A DNA stretch of 64,000 nucleotides from Beaufortia kweichowensis (lineage: Eukaryota; Chordata; Actinopteri; Cypriniformes; Gastromyzontidae), in NCBI GenBank assembly GCA_019155185.1, contig CM032794.1, positions 9,091,988-9,155,987 on the forward strand, given 5' to 3'. A program made the translations under genes and the position numbers. Positions 22,553-34,700 of this stretch are shown piece by piece. How positions within the stretch are numbered: the stretch's first letter is position 1; every line of letters begins with the position of its first letter. Under the pieces are notes generated by a model. That model saw nothing but the letters and a program-made list of their open reading frames with translations. It was not told the origin of the DNA and made no database searches.

Positions 22553-22909
22553 TGTCATGGCTTGTCCCTTCACCTTCCCCATGGACTACAATACCCATCA
22601 TGCACTGCTCCACACCTCCACCATCTTTAATTGTCTTCACCTGTTCACAGGTGTCTTCACAGACTCAGGGTCAGATCTCGTTGATAGTTGTCTCTACATT
22701 CTCGAGCCCTCTGACCTTCTTCTCCCTCATCCTTCTTCTTTATCTCTTTGTTCCCTGGTTGTATTCACTTTGCCAGTTGTCACCATTGTTGTAAATATTC
22801 ACCTTTGATATTGTCACATTGTTGTAAATCCTGTGTTTTTGGTTAGGTAAAGATTAATTTAAGTTCATCATTGTCTTCATCGTATCCCTCTCATCTCACC
22901 CCTGTAACA
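22553..22909 (+). mobile_element. solo LTR of a retrotransposon with 5-bp target duplication
   Basis: The 357-bp unit begins TGTCATGG and ends CCCTGTAACA (TG...CA ends) and is flanked by GTAGC at 22548-22552 and GTAGC at 22910-22914, an exact 5-bp target-site duplication. The internal string ATGGACTACAATACCCATCA and the distal AAGTTCATCATTGTCTTC resemble LTRs I recall from fish genomes. A 5-bp duplication fits Gypsy or BEL types. No internal gag/pol region is present, so only one LTR remains. An approximately 19-bp word (TTGTCAC...TTGTAAAT) is repeated at 22777 and 22811. Frames inside (22557-22808) are incidental. Confidence 0.78.
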
Positions 22910-22914
22910 GTAGC

Positions 22915-23640
22915 AGCGTTTAAGCAGAGACACATCCCAATGTTACCCAGCTTCAGTGGATTGCTAGGTTACTGTACTACTGCAGACCATACAATCAGTC
23001 TAATCAAATAATACAAATATTGTGATACAATTGCCACTGCAGGACCACAAAGACTGTGTTTTATGGAGTAGGTTGGCTTACAGCAGAACATACGGTGTAC
23101 TAAATCTATGCCTTGTTCTTTTGCAGTAGGACATTTAATCCTATGTGAACATAGCTTTGTAAACTGTACTTATTACTGGCTTGCTGAAAAAAAGTTAAAT
23201 CCTTTCTTATTTGCTTTGGTAAATGTATAATACGAAAAAATAAACAATATTGTTTATTAGGTGATGTGCACACTTACTTTGTAACTTACTTTGTTGTTGT
23301 TTTAAATAAGTAAAGCACTTAACCTAACTGATCACAAAATGTATTAAAGCGATCTAATTATATACTAAGTAACAAACTTGATATCTGTAGTTAAAAATCA
23401 CTTCTTTACAACCATTAAACATGCTGTATTAAAGTAAATCATATTTCATATAATTAGTAAAAGTAGTGAAGTATTGAATCAGGTTGAATATTTATAGTTA
23501 CAATAAAAGCAGTACACCCACATATGGCTTTACAGTGCTAATAATATGTCACCCTGTTGTCACTGGTCAGAACTGCTATTTGAGGAGGCAATATTATATG
23601 CTCCATCTGTTGGTATCACTATTAATATCTAGACTAAATT
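22915..23640. other. AT-rich spacer
   Basis: Non-coding. The 11-bp word ACTTACTTTGT occurs in tandem at 23272-23282 and 23284-23294. Nothing else was recognised. Confidence 0.42.
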
Positions 23641-23866
23641 GAGAGAGTAAAGCGTGTAGATTTCTATACCCAAAACGATGGGATAGCAAGTCATCTGTGC
23701 GTATGTCAACGTCATGCTGTCAGTCATGAGGACAAGTAACACAGTTTTAAATTTACATATTTCACTCAAGTGAGGTGTAAAAGTTTACATCTGTTCTGTA
23801 TTAAAACTTGATAACAGATCAAAAAAAGTGTTGGCATCCCAGTATGGGGTATATTGGTAAACCTAG
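23641..23866 (+). repeat. direct repeat copy A (pair with 24593-24815)
   Basis: Shared blocks in order: GAGAGAG, CAAAACGAT, GTCATGCTGTCAGTCATG, GGACAAGTAACAC, AGGTGTAAAAGT, ACATCTGTTCTGTATTAAA, GTGTTGGCATCCCAGTA and ATTGGTAA. The copies are clearly homologous but diverged, about 950 bp apart in the same orientation. It could be a local segmental duplication or two insertions of one repeat family; no terminal repeats are seen. Confidence 0.82.
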
Positions 23867-24592
23867 TTAAATCCACCTAATCTGCATTACTTGTTTTATC
23901 CATTTATTATATTTAGTATTTCAGTATTTTTATTCTTTGGAAAAAACTATGCTGTAATTTTTTTGGGACATGTGTAGTGAAATCTTCAGTTGCATTTAAG
24001 CTCAGTGAGTATCTTTTTCAGGTATGGCAAAAACACTTTGTAGCTCATTTGCATTTCATGTCCTTTGACTGAGATGATTCGTAGAATGATTTGCTCAATC
24101 TATGAATAGCCGTTTGCAAAGCTATAAGGTGAGGGAAGTGAGGAGGACAGAGAGCTGGGCCTTTGCTCTAAACGCTCATTTGGATAGTGATCTCTCAAGA
24201 CAGATGCTACTAAATGCATTATTTTATCTATAGTCTGTTTATCAGTGGGGTAAGTTCATTAAAGATTCATTCAATTATATTTCAAATGCAAACTCTATAA
24301 CCCTGGTTCATTATGGTCGGCTTTCAATTTTTAATTGCCAGATTCCTAAACCTATCTTGCATTTTGCCTACAGCATCACAATCAGGTAGTTCCCTGTATA
24401 AGATCCTGGTGCTTCTGAAATCATTTATAAAATTATCCTAGCCATTTTTATAATGATGGTGAAACTTAAGTAATGGGACCATGTTTCTTATTCTCTAAAT
24501 TTAAAAAATGTTCTTGATTTTGTTTATTTTGTATAATGGTTTCAAATGAATTTAACACCTTTTAGTGTACCTGTGGTCTCATTTCTAATACT
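23867..24592. promoter_or_regulatory. spacer between direct repeats with octamer-bearing block
   Basis: About 24020-24260 is complex and repeat-free, with the POU octamer ATTTGCAT at 24047-24054 and several TAT/AATG-rich strings. The rest is AT-rich. The regulatory role is inferred only. Confidence 0.25.
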
Positions 24593-24815
24593 GAGAGAGA
24601 AAAACACTAGATTTACATACACAAAACGATCTAATGGAAAGCCATCTGTGTATATGTCAATGTCATGCTGTCAGTCATGTGGACAAGTAACACTATTATT
24701 CATTTAACACTATCACTCACGTAAGGTGTAAAAGTGTACATCTGTTCTGTATTAAACCTCATGAAAACTGAAAGATGTGTTGGCATCCCAGTAAGGGGCT
24801 TTATTGGTAACCCTA
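24593..24815 (+). repeat. direct repeat copy B (pair with 23641-23866)
   Basis: Same ordered blocks as copy A, including GTCATGCTGTCAGTCATG, ACATCTGTTCTGTATTAAA and TTGGCATCCCAGTA. Divergence is mostly substitutions and short indels, for example around 24765. Confidence 0.82.
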
Positions 24816-25780
24816 AACTGCTCCACTTTCCTAATGCTTTTGCATGTAAGAACCAATTTGCACCCAAATATACCAATAACAGATTTCACTCACATCCTCC
24901 TCCACATTGTCAAACAATCTGCCTTTCCATGTATTAAAAATAAAATACATTATTATTTATTTCTGCTGTTTAGTTGTTGTATTGAAGTTGTGACAACTTA
25001 CCCCATACAACGTGACAACATGCCCCATTTCTGTGGTCATTAGTAGCACAGTTTAAGAAAAACAGGCTAGCCTTGTGTAAGCACTTCAGAAAAATTCTTT
25101 TTGTCATTGCAGTTAACGCTTAATCTAACCATCATGGTGAAATGTAAGAATCAATGAAAAGATTAACATTCACATGCACAAACCCACGGCCTGTTTCTTT
25201 GTTGTTTTGCAACAGAATCTAATTTGACGTCTGGTTTCTCACCTACTGAATGAAGACAGAAACTACAGGATTGTACCCTATATACAGTAAGTGAGCTTAT
25301 TTCCAGTCAGCCAGTCTCTTAAGGTCCGTAGATGTGGATTAAATGCAACATACACTGAAAGTATGAACTGCATGAAAAGGAATATAAAACCAAGGACTTG
25401 CACAGACTGTAGGTGGTGAAAGTAGTCTATTGTAAAGCTTATAAATGAAACACCACACTGCAAACCCAGTGCAGCATATGTCAAATATCCCATTTATTCG
25501 ATCTAACAGACATCTGTAAACTGCAGATCTTAGTGCTCTGAAGTGTGACAAAATGTTCAAAGCCCTGTTTTTGATTGTTTTGATTTGTTCTGGCTGAAGT
25601 GAGGGAAATCCAAACAAAGCCAGAAGAGAAAAGCGCAAAGGCCCTGTAAACCACACTATTCAACAATAAGTACACCTATGATGGCAAAAACAGTTTCTGG
25701 AATTGAGATTGACTTCAATGAACCTTGAATCCAACCCCACTGATCCGTTTCTTAGATTGCTGCTTTGAAATGTAGTGACA
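24816..25780. other. unique spacer
   Basis: A short internal near-repeat is visible around 24988-25030 (GTGACAACTTACCCCAT versus GTGACAACATGCCCCAT). Reverse-strand frames at 25278-25675 overlap each other and have no domain. No gene recognised. Confidence 0.42.
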
Positions 25781-26339
25781 GATCTTTCTTTTTCTCAAGC
25801 TAGTTTTGAGGTAGCTCCGTACAGGACCATCGCATCTAACTGGTCAGAACAGTCGTGTTCTCAAACAGCACACGGTTGTTTCGTTGCCATTCCTGTTCCA
25901 TTTGGCTGCAGTGAGATCCATATGGGAGGGAAGACATGTCCCAATTAGTCAATGTGTGTTATTCTTCCATCCGTCACTGACAGGTCCCTCTGTAAGTTCT
26001 CAATTGAAGCTGTGTGATTGGGCACCTCTCCTCACATAGGCCTAATGCCTGGTGACACAGTTTGGAGTGAGTGGCGCGTACGGCCTGTGAAGAACCTCCC
26101 ATCGTGTGCCACAGCTCTGATGTTTAATATATAGCTGGTAAATGGAATTTCAAGCAAGGCTGCAAATGCAGGGGGAAAGGGAATGGCACAGAAATAACAA
26201 AACCCTGAGGGCAGTCTTCTGAACTCACACACTTTCTTATTTGGAGTTTGGAACAGAATGAATGAAAGAGCAAATTGAGGTTGGGCTGAGGTAGGACTGG
26301 AGTTCAGGGAGTGGTTTGTTATGGGGCCTTTATGACGCT
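25781..26339. promoter_or_regulatory. conserved-element-like block
   Basis: Long repeat-free stretch with retained CpGs and strings such as CCCAATTAGTCAATG, CTCAATTGAAGC and GAGTGGCGCGTACGGCC. The texture is like a conserved non-coding element. Role inferred. Confidence 0.28.
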
Positions 26340-26568
26340 ACTGTGAAACAGACAAAATAGCCAATATAAAAATATTTCACAAAAAAGACACATGATTACA
26401 TAGATATATTTACAGACTTTTGTGTCTTTACAATGTCTTCATCAATGGCTTTTCAGACCAGATGAATTCTAAAGTCTAAATACTACTAAACTTATGAATA
26501 CTACATGACTTTAATATTTACTGTAGTAAACTTTATTAAAATTTCTAGAACACTAGCGTATTGTTTTT
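26340..26568. other. AT-rich spacer
   Basis: Low-complexity AT-rich DNA grading into the internally repetitive tract. Nothing else was recognised. Confidence 0.4.
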
Positions 26569-26760
26569 GAAGTTAATAATTATAGTATATGTTAATATTA
26601 TAGTATATAATTATAGAAGTTAATAGTATAGTATATGTTATATAGTTAATATTAAAGTATTATAGTAAATATTACAGTAATAGGCCTACTATAGTAAATA
26701 TTAAAGTATACAATTATACAGTATACACTATATTTACTACAGTTTATCAATTTACTAGTT
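26569..26760. repeat. internally repetitive TATAGTA-rich tract
   Basis: TATAGTATATGTTA occurs at 26581-26594 and 26627-26640, each preceded by GAAGTTAATA, giving a unit of about 47 bp. TATAGTAAATATTA occurs at 26661-26674 and 26690-26703, and a mirrored TATATTTACTACAG follows at about 26729. This is a decayed tandem or foldback repeat made of TATAGTA-type words. Confidence 0.7.
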
Positions 26761-28620
26761 AATAGTACCTAAACAATATTGTAGTGCTTGTACTGTAAGC
26801 ACTACATTACAACATTACAAAATTTTACTAAAGTGATTTTTGTGTTGGAGGTGGTCCTTCTCATTGGTTGAAATGAGCAAGTCATGTTGTGCTTGAAATC
26901 CACAGGCCACTGTGAGGGTTAGACTTAGAGTACAGAAAATATCACAGTCTGGTATAAAAACAAAAGAGGTGTGTCTGTGTGTGAAGGAGAAAAAGACGTG
27001 TCACTGAGCAGCATGCAGACCCAGGGTGAGTGGGGGTAACCTGACTCATAGGCAGCAGACTGTTTTTCTGGCAGTTCATTTAGTTGTGTAAATCAAAACT
27101 GAGAAGAGCAGAAGGAGGAACTCAGGAAAGCATATAAACACAAAATGCTCTGGATGAAGAGCTCAGAGAAAGAGATGCATAGTGCTGCCCTCCCCCCCCT
27201 CCCCATTATACCCCCAGAAGATGTATATATACCATGGCCATATATACAGAATAATCTTGCTGAAGTCATGGCCAGGATGGTCAGAATGCATAACATACCC
27301 AAAGCCAATGCCCTGAAAACAATCAGCTCAGGCATGTGTTTAGTTACTTGCAATTTTTCTTCATTCTGCTCCTCAGGTGATGACACGTCAGAGAATGAAG
27401 CCAAGAACATGTTGCGTATGACCTATTTTTTTCCTTCCTCGGCTTATGGCATTTCATCATCTGCCACCCTGCCTGTGCGATCTGCACCACAAAAATAGTT
27501 TTCTGAATGCTCAACGTTCTCTTTGCTCTGCGTTTTGTACAGCCTTGGTAAGAACGTATGTGTGTAGGTTGCACATGGCGCACAAGCACGTTCCTCGCCC
27601 ACAAGCGTGTAATAGACGAGACTCCGTGCCATCCTCTGATGATTTGCTGAATCTAATAATACCCTGCTGATGGTAGTAAATTTCAGTGATACAGTTTACT
27701 GTTCCAACAATATTGTAATTAGAAACAGCTGAATGCCTGGTGTAAATATAAAATGATATGTGGTGTGTATTGATTTTGTTTGGTTAATTATAAATAAATG
27801 GATGTTGTGTGATGGTCTCACTTGCAAATTATAAAACAATTATCCACAGAATAATAATACAAATCTTGTTTTGTAAAACTTTTAATGCATACTGTTTGCA
27901 TTTGGCAGATCCTTTCTGTCTGAACTGACATACGGTAACAGATTTAAGCAAGAATTAATGTGATGCTCATCCAGACAAAACCTATAAATGTAGTTTTTAC
28001 TATGCCATACCACACCTATGATTTTTTTTATTCATGCAAAAGCAATAATGACTTCCCATTAGTCACTTTTATAAGCCATCAGTGAGTTCTTCAGCATACT
28101 ATAGTGTGCCAGTACCTCACCTACAGTAAGCGTCTTTCTGTCATTCTGTCAAAGCAGCGGTTTACATCAAATGCGTTTACAGTCTCTCATAAAATAATCC
28201 ATATGAAATAAAAGAGCTGGTCCCTTTCCTCGTACCTGTTGCCGCCCGCTGTGCCTGACTCTCCACTGAGACTGTACTGCGTCTCACTGCCGCTCTTTAA
28301 TTTCTGCCCTGAAGAGAAATAGAATAAATCATGTTATCTTTCTACCACAGGATCATTCCTTTCCAGTATCACTATATGGTGTGTTTTACTTATGAAATAA
28401 AACCTCTGGTTTCAGGAGTAATCTAATTGTTTTGTTATGCTATGTTTGGTGTGTGTGTGTGAAGGGCCCTGTGGACAATGAAAGTAGATTTTGGATGAAG
28501 TAGAGGCGAGAACAAGAACAGGATCTGTCTAGACAAGAAATGTATTAGCCAATTTCTGATATAGCGAATCAACATGTTGTAGAACGTAATTGAGTTTTTC
28601 CCCCTGCCTGTTACGTGAGC
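26761..28620. other. unique spacer
   Basis: A 25-nt near-palindrome at 27223-27247 (GTATATAT ... ATATATAC around CCATGG) and a C-rich run at about 27190-27204 are visible. The 117-codon frame at 27145-27498 and the reverse-strand frames over it have no domains. No gene recognised. Confidence 0.4.
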
Positions 28621-28760
28621 ATACAACAGGACATTGGCTAAACAGGTTGCTTAATTGAAATTAAAACGTAAAAGCATAAATCACGCTGGCCCTGGTGTAA
28701 TTGAAGGGTAACTGAATATTTAATGAAGTCGGTAGACTAGGTTCCATATCAGGATCTGTC
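28621..28760. promoter_or_regulatory. conserved-element-like block
   Basis: Repeat-free, with TTGCTTAATTGAAATT, GGTGTAATTGAAGGG and ATTTAATGAAGTCGG in about 90 bp, a cluster of TAATTG-type homeodomain cores. Role inferred. Confidence 0.28.
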
Positions 28761-29100
28761 AGAGTGATCTATAGCCCAGGAGTCTGTCACCACACACTTT
28801 TCTCCTTTTCCTTCTAAATCCTTTCTTCTCTGGACAAATTAATACACAAATTTACCCTCAATTAATGATTGCCATTTTTGTGCACAATTTCCTGAATAGA
28901 TGGCAAGAAAACATTTTGATGCCAAAAGGCTATAATTTAGAGCATTGGAGGTCTGTCAAATAAAGTAACAATTCTGTCACAGATTCAGGTTGGATTACAT
29001 AACAGCCTCACCGAACATTCACCAGAGATGATGTAACACTCAGACAGGTGACTCATAAACATTCATATGCCAACACGGGTTAAAACGACCTGTAACGTGT
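28761..29100. other. unique spacer
   Basis: Non-coding DNA. AATTAATGATTGCC near 28860 is the only notable motif. Confidence 0.4.
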
Positions 29101-29900
29101 CAGTAAAAGGTGACTCAGTCTTGCACTTTGTAAACGGCCCTGTGGCGACTTGCTGTCAATACTTTGACATTTAGTTGCAGTTCTTCAAATATTTTCTGCA
29201 AGATCCAAATGTGGTAAGGCGTTTTCCTCTCAATATGCAGATAACACCAATCTCCCATTTTGACATCTGTCCTCCGCTGACCCCCAATGAATGCATGTAA
29301 ATATGACATTTATTCTTTCGGACGAATTTAATTGGAGAAACGCTTGAAAGAGCCTATAAGCAGCAGGAGAAAACGCAAGATGAATTTTCCAGAAAGAAAA
29401 GCTTTCAAGAGCACAAACATGTACTGCGAAAACCATTCAGCAGAGGCATTTTAAAACAGCGCAGAAGTGACTTTCACGGTCGCAAAATCGACTGCAGTAG
29501 AAGTTTTAATTTTTAATGTTTGAAGGGTTAGGCAGGCTGACGTGATCACACTTGTTCATTTATCAATAAAGAGGCAATTACCCAAAAGCAGAGCACATTT
29601 GTTGTTCTGTCACATGGGGAATTTCCGATGGATTTTCTTGGGCTTCTCACAGAGTTCTGTGACTCTGGTGTATAAGAAATCAGGCAAATAAATGAAGGCA
29701 TTTAAAGCTACTCAATATCCCAGCGTGCCTTTAACCAATTACAGAATGACAGGAAATAGAATCAAGCCCTTTGTTAGCTACAGACGTGATGTATTATGGC
29801 TTCTGTTTTTACCATCCTCTCACGCACAATTTCCTAGAGAGATACACTGAAATATCAATATCATCTGCATCTCGACACTATAAACACTGACCTTGGCGTT
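29101..29900. promoter_or_regulatory. conserved-element-like region
   Basis: About 800 bp of repeat-free, evenly complex DNA. Examples are TTTAATTGGAGAAACGC near 29328, GCTGACGTGATCAC near 29538 and AACCAATTACAGAATG near 29733. Short reverse-strand frames (29115-29309, 29230-29436) have no domain. Role inferred. Confidence 0.28.
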
Positions 29901-31499
29901 TGCTTCAGAGCCAAACCTAAAAGGGCATGGAAACACGGTCATTTTGGGATAAAAAAGTGTAATAATGTAGCCTACCGTATTGGTAATCGCCACATATGAT
30001 CATATCTAATCGTAAAGCATAACCACATACGTACATATTTACACTTTATGTGTGACAATAAAATACATTCTGTTAACCTCCAACATGGTCCGTTTGTACA
30101 GTATGAAAGTCATTATGTCTATGGAAAGTTCCCATAAAACATAAAAACCCAACGTGTGTGTGTGTGTGTGTATAGACACTCTGAAAACCAAAAGTTTAAA
30201 GAAATGATGTAATTCACAAAACTAAGAGGCATAATTTAAAATCTGATGAGGAGCAGAAAGGACGAGAAATTAAGTAATAATTGGAATGAGCTACTTTACT
30301 CCATCTGTCTCACAAAAGTTATCAGTCCCACACCTGGAAGTCCTGATTGTGCACGATGGAGTCGAGGTGAGGGCGCTAGCCGCTGAGGTGATTAGCTTTA
30401 CTGAAGAGTGTATGGAATAGAAATGAAGTGATTCGCTCTCTCGCTTTTCCTGTCTGGCTCCCTCCAATAATGTAAAATGTGTTAGACAGTATTACAGTTG
30501 TGTCATCAGTATAGGATTGTTGTTTGAATAAGCACCTTTACTGAGTAGTATATAAAACAAACAATTTCACATAACACTATAATTTAATGTTGCCCACTGA
30601 TTATGTTTATGTATTGGGAGACATTTTCCCCATGTGTGTGTGTATGCAAGCATGCATATGTCGTTCTAAGTGGACATGCATTAAACACTAACACAGTAAA
30701 TTAGGAATGTTTTTATTTTTGCTGACAGAAACAGATTAGATTATCCTAAATTGACTGATGGTGTTGGCAGGCATTTCATTTGAGGGCTTGGGAGTCATTG
30801 ATAAGAAGTGTCGGGATTAGTTATCTCCTGTGATTTTACTTTATTAAAATGCAGTGTGTGATGAATGGACCGATTTCATGAGGTTAAAACTGACATAATG
30901 AGATTCCATTTTGTCAGGGACTATACATACTTCATTACTGCAAAGACAGAGATTAATTTTATGTTATGCAAAATTGCTAAATTTACATCTGTATGTGAAT
31001 ATATTTAAAAAATCTTCCATGCATTATTTTTTATTATAAAAATGACTAAATATATGATATTCAATAACTGTAAAATACCATTCTAAACAGGAAAGTGGCA
31101 ATTTAATATATAATCTATCAACTTTTTAATTTCTCCATTTCCATTTTTCTCCATAAAAATCAATTTTTTCATTTCCTGAATGAAAAGCTGTTATTTTATT
31201 GTGATCCTACCTAATCTCTATTCATTTTCATTGCACAACTGTTCATTACAAAAGTACATTGATGGGAATCAGCATGTTATAATCCAGCAAAGCAACTTTA
31301 AGTCTTTAAACAAAATTGTTAATGGAATTTCCAGTGTGTTTGCTTCTGAAACTTGAGAGACTTTTAATTTACATCTTTCACATAATTATTTTTCATACCT
31401 CTAAAATCTGGAAAACACGATGCCAAAAATCATATCAAGTTTGTTCTGCAAAAATCAACTTTGACCTTGTTTGATACACAGCCACACAAACACACAGTA
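29901..31499. other. spacer with (GT)9 microsatellite and one complex block
   Basis: An (GT)9 run occupies 30154-30171. The piece 30310-30480 is complex (GAGGGCGCTAGCCGCTGAGG, GGTGATTAGC) and may be regulatory. The remainder is AT-rich with nothing recognised. Confidence 0.42.
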
Positions 31500-31780
31500 T
31501 GTATGTATAATGAGCTCACTGTTGAGATGCTTGGGCTCAGTGGGTAAGTTTGCTCATTATCTCATGCGCAAATGAACTATTAACCTTCAAAAATCAGCCT
31601 CTGTTAACCATCAAGGTTAAATAGCAATAACAGCCATCAAACAACTCATTTCCTTGGAAAGAAACGCAAATATTATTAAGACTGTGATTCTGATAGGAAG
31701 GGTTAGACAAGGTCACAGTGATGTTCAAATGGGTGATTTGATGATCTGAATGAGTATGCGCTCCACCAGCTTGTTTAGCA
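31500..31780. promoter_or_regulatory. conserved-element-like block
   Basis: Repeat-free, with paired AACCTTCAAAAATCAG and AACCATCAAGGTTAA strings and GAAACGCAAATATTATTAAG (octamer-like/ATTA cores). Role inferred. Confidence 0.27.
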
Positions 31781-34359
31781 TTGACAAAGAGCAGAATCTT
31801 TATATGAGCTGTAAAACACTTTACCGTTATGGCTCTGTTCTCTCTCTTACTAAATGCTTCGGGTCAGACATCACGTTGCAGCGGAAAAACAGTATCATTG
31901 CTCTAGCTCGGAGTAATGAAATAAACAAATCTGATATTGTCTGACTATAAAATGTGCCTGTCAGTAAACCACTGTAATGTAGTAGGATACATTTACCCTC
32001 ACTGTATGCACCGCACACATTTCAGTTGTCTGTGGAAAGCATTGTTTATGAACTGTCAACGTCAATATTCTCACACATACAGTGTCTGATAGTGAATGAT
32101 AGACAGAGGGCAATGGTAAAAACAGTGATGCAAGCTTGAAAAATGTATTCAGTTGATTTTCCCAAGGAAGTGTTTAAAACCTAGAGAACATCCGTCCGTC
32201 AGTCCCAGTCATCTCAGTGGCAGTTGTTCAGCCGGTTTGTGACCTTCTGGACATACACAGTTTGAGGTCTGTTTGCTCAGCTCTGGGCACATAAGTTTTT
32301 CATCCAATCACCTGAGCCATAAAGACCATGTGACAAATCATCCTGGGGATATAGAAAAACTGCATCAGGAAAATGCTGATTGGCTGAAGGCACCACAAAA
32401 AAGCACACAGTACCAAATCCTTCAGTATTGAAAGTTGTGATATTCAAAGGAGCAGAAAGAAATATAAAAAATTTATGAAATAATGATATTTAGAAGTGAA
32501 ATGATACACTTAGCTCATGATTTAATACAAAACACAAAGCGGGCTTCACAATACAATAGATTCACAATATTTTAAATTAAAATTAAACTAAATTTCAAAT
32601 GACAGATTTTGGTCCAAAACAGATTTAACAGTTGTTAAAGTTTAATTCATCCTTCTGTATGAAAAGTAATAAAGATTAAAAAGTCACTGAAAATGTGACT
32701 AAATTAAAACTAAGCAAAAAATTGGGAACGCAGCAAAAGCACAAAATTGAACAAACAAAACATTAAAACATACATGTTGACCCAGGTCACGTGTTGGCAG
32801 ATCAACCAACAGAATCAAACGTCGTATCATAAAAAAATCACCATAGCTCTGCAACACAGAATGTATTTGTATCACAATATATTCTGCCATCATGTATTGT
32901 TACATACCTAACAATATTATTATTTAAGTACTTAATACCTTTAAAACCTGTTAAAAAAAGTTACTTTCTCAAATTCCAGGACCTCTTTCAAATGGTTGTG
33001 AATGCCTGGAGGAACTTGGTGCAGTAAAAGCAGTTACCAGCAGGTGCTAACTGGCTCGTGCCAACCAGCCAAAGCTTGATTCCCTGAATACTTTGCTAAT
33101 CTTCACTTGTGATTGACTTGTGATTGTTCTTGTTGTCTTGGCACACTGTGCTATCTAAAGATTTAGTGTGTACTTATGCAGCTAAGTACTGTACATGTTT
33201 TAAAAAGCAGACTGATAAGGTAAAAAGGTTGGAAGCTGATTGGGTTCTGAGAGGGTTTTTCCTCTCTCCTTATGAACACAAAGCTAATGGATTTCACAAT
33301 GTGCTGATACAGTTGTTAGGAAAGGGAACCTCTTTTAGCGCTGATGTACCTGTGCATCTCTTCTTTTGTTGATGTAGCTCTTGTTGGAGTACTATCTGCT
33401 ATCTGCATCTTACAAGATGAAGACAAGCAAAACCATAACTGCACTTTGTTCCATTAAAGAAAGGACATATAGTTAAATAATGGATGTTATTTATGTCACT
33501 CAGTTAATCCTGCTGTGGATAAAAATGACAAAACAGGCCTAAAAGGTCATGTAATGCTTGGGTATTCATGGATCTCAATGGAAAGAGACATTAGAAACAG
33601 TGTGCATTTATTTAAAGAAAGTGGCACTTGGTTTTCGCATATACATCACAAAATAGAAGCAATTCCCAGATGAATAGAAATATGTGTTATATCCTTTTTA
33701 CATTAAATATTTAATTGCTTTGCACTTTGTCACAAAAAGCAGTGACAATTTGGGTGTCTTTGCCTTGACGTTGCTTCCTTGTGCACTTTGTGCACGCGGA
33801 TGTGATGGTCATGTCTCATGGTTCATCAGTCAAAAAGAGTTTTCAAACTATAAAAAGTCTTGTCCTCATAAGTCATCTGCAAAAGCAAAAGGAGGACACA
33901 TTAATGTTTTATTTGATTCTGAAAGTTGCCAATAACTTCATTTGTGCAAACAAAGTAACTGTGTAAACATTATCCATCCTGCCCAGAGTAATGCAGGGAT
34001 GTCTCTCGTTTTATCTTCAGCTGTAAACAAATCAATTACACTGCTGGTGTTTTGCAATGGCTCTCTTGATTTTTTCTATGAAGCTGGCAAGGCCGAATCA
34101 AAGATGTCGTTCTGTTTCAAGTTTAATAAATATGATCTATTTAAACTTAATTTAAAGCACAAACGTGTTTTGAGATCTTGACAGACAGACAGACGTTAGG
34201 CATGTTATTGGATCAGATGTTGAAAAGTTTCAATGTTGAAGTGAAAACCATTACCTTCCTGCAAGCTGTGAATACAGACATAAATAATACATAAGTTTCT
34301 CAAATGCTTGTTGTGCAATTTTGCTTGTACTTGTAATGTATTTTGGGAATAAATTATTT
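31781..34359. other. unique spacer
   Basis: Mostly AT-rich. The piece 32180-32400 is more complex and may be regulatory. Frames at 33124-33372 and 33684-34181 have no domains. No dispersed repeat was recognised. Confidence 0.4.
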
Positions 34360-34700
34360 ACAAGCCGAGAACAACTAATTACTGTGCCATATATCTTCCG
34401 GTATAGCCTCTCTCTAAGAGAGCTCCTCATTTGGGATGACACGGTAATGAGCGGAGAGGGCTGAATGAGTTTTATTTATTGGGCTCCATGCTGGTTCTCC
34501 ATGGCCCTCTCTGTCTTAAGAAGGGCTTTCTGACAATTGGCCACAGGAGCCTGGCAGTTCCATGCAATGATCGTGAGGTGTTTTCTGACAAAATAATTGG
34601 CTACCAAGCATTTCAATTCATTCCCTGTAAATTGCCTTCTGCAAGAGCGTTCTTTGACACTGGATCAGAGGCCGAGAAATAAAGCATCTGGTGATGGGGA
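34360..34700. promoter_or_regulatory. conserved-element-like block
   Basis: Repeat-free block with CAACTAATTACTGTG, CGGTAATGAGCGG, GACAATTGGCCACAGG and AATAATTGGCTACCAAG. The density of TAATTA/AATTGG cores with retained CpGs makes it one of the better enhancer-like blocks. Role inferred. Confidence 0.32.

Noticed and set aside
22557..22808. 83-codon frame
   Set aside because: Lies wholly inside the solo LTR and encodes nothing recognisable.
23272..23294. Short tandem ACTTACTTTGT words as a repeat array
   Set aside because: Only two copies of 11 bp; too little to call an array. No CRISPR-like array exists anywhere in the window.
27145..27498. 117-codon plus-strand frame
   Set aside because: Overlapped by reverse-strand frames; no domain; includes a C tract and a TATA palindrome that explain its composition.
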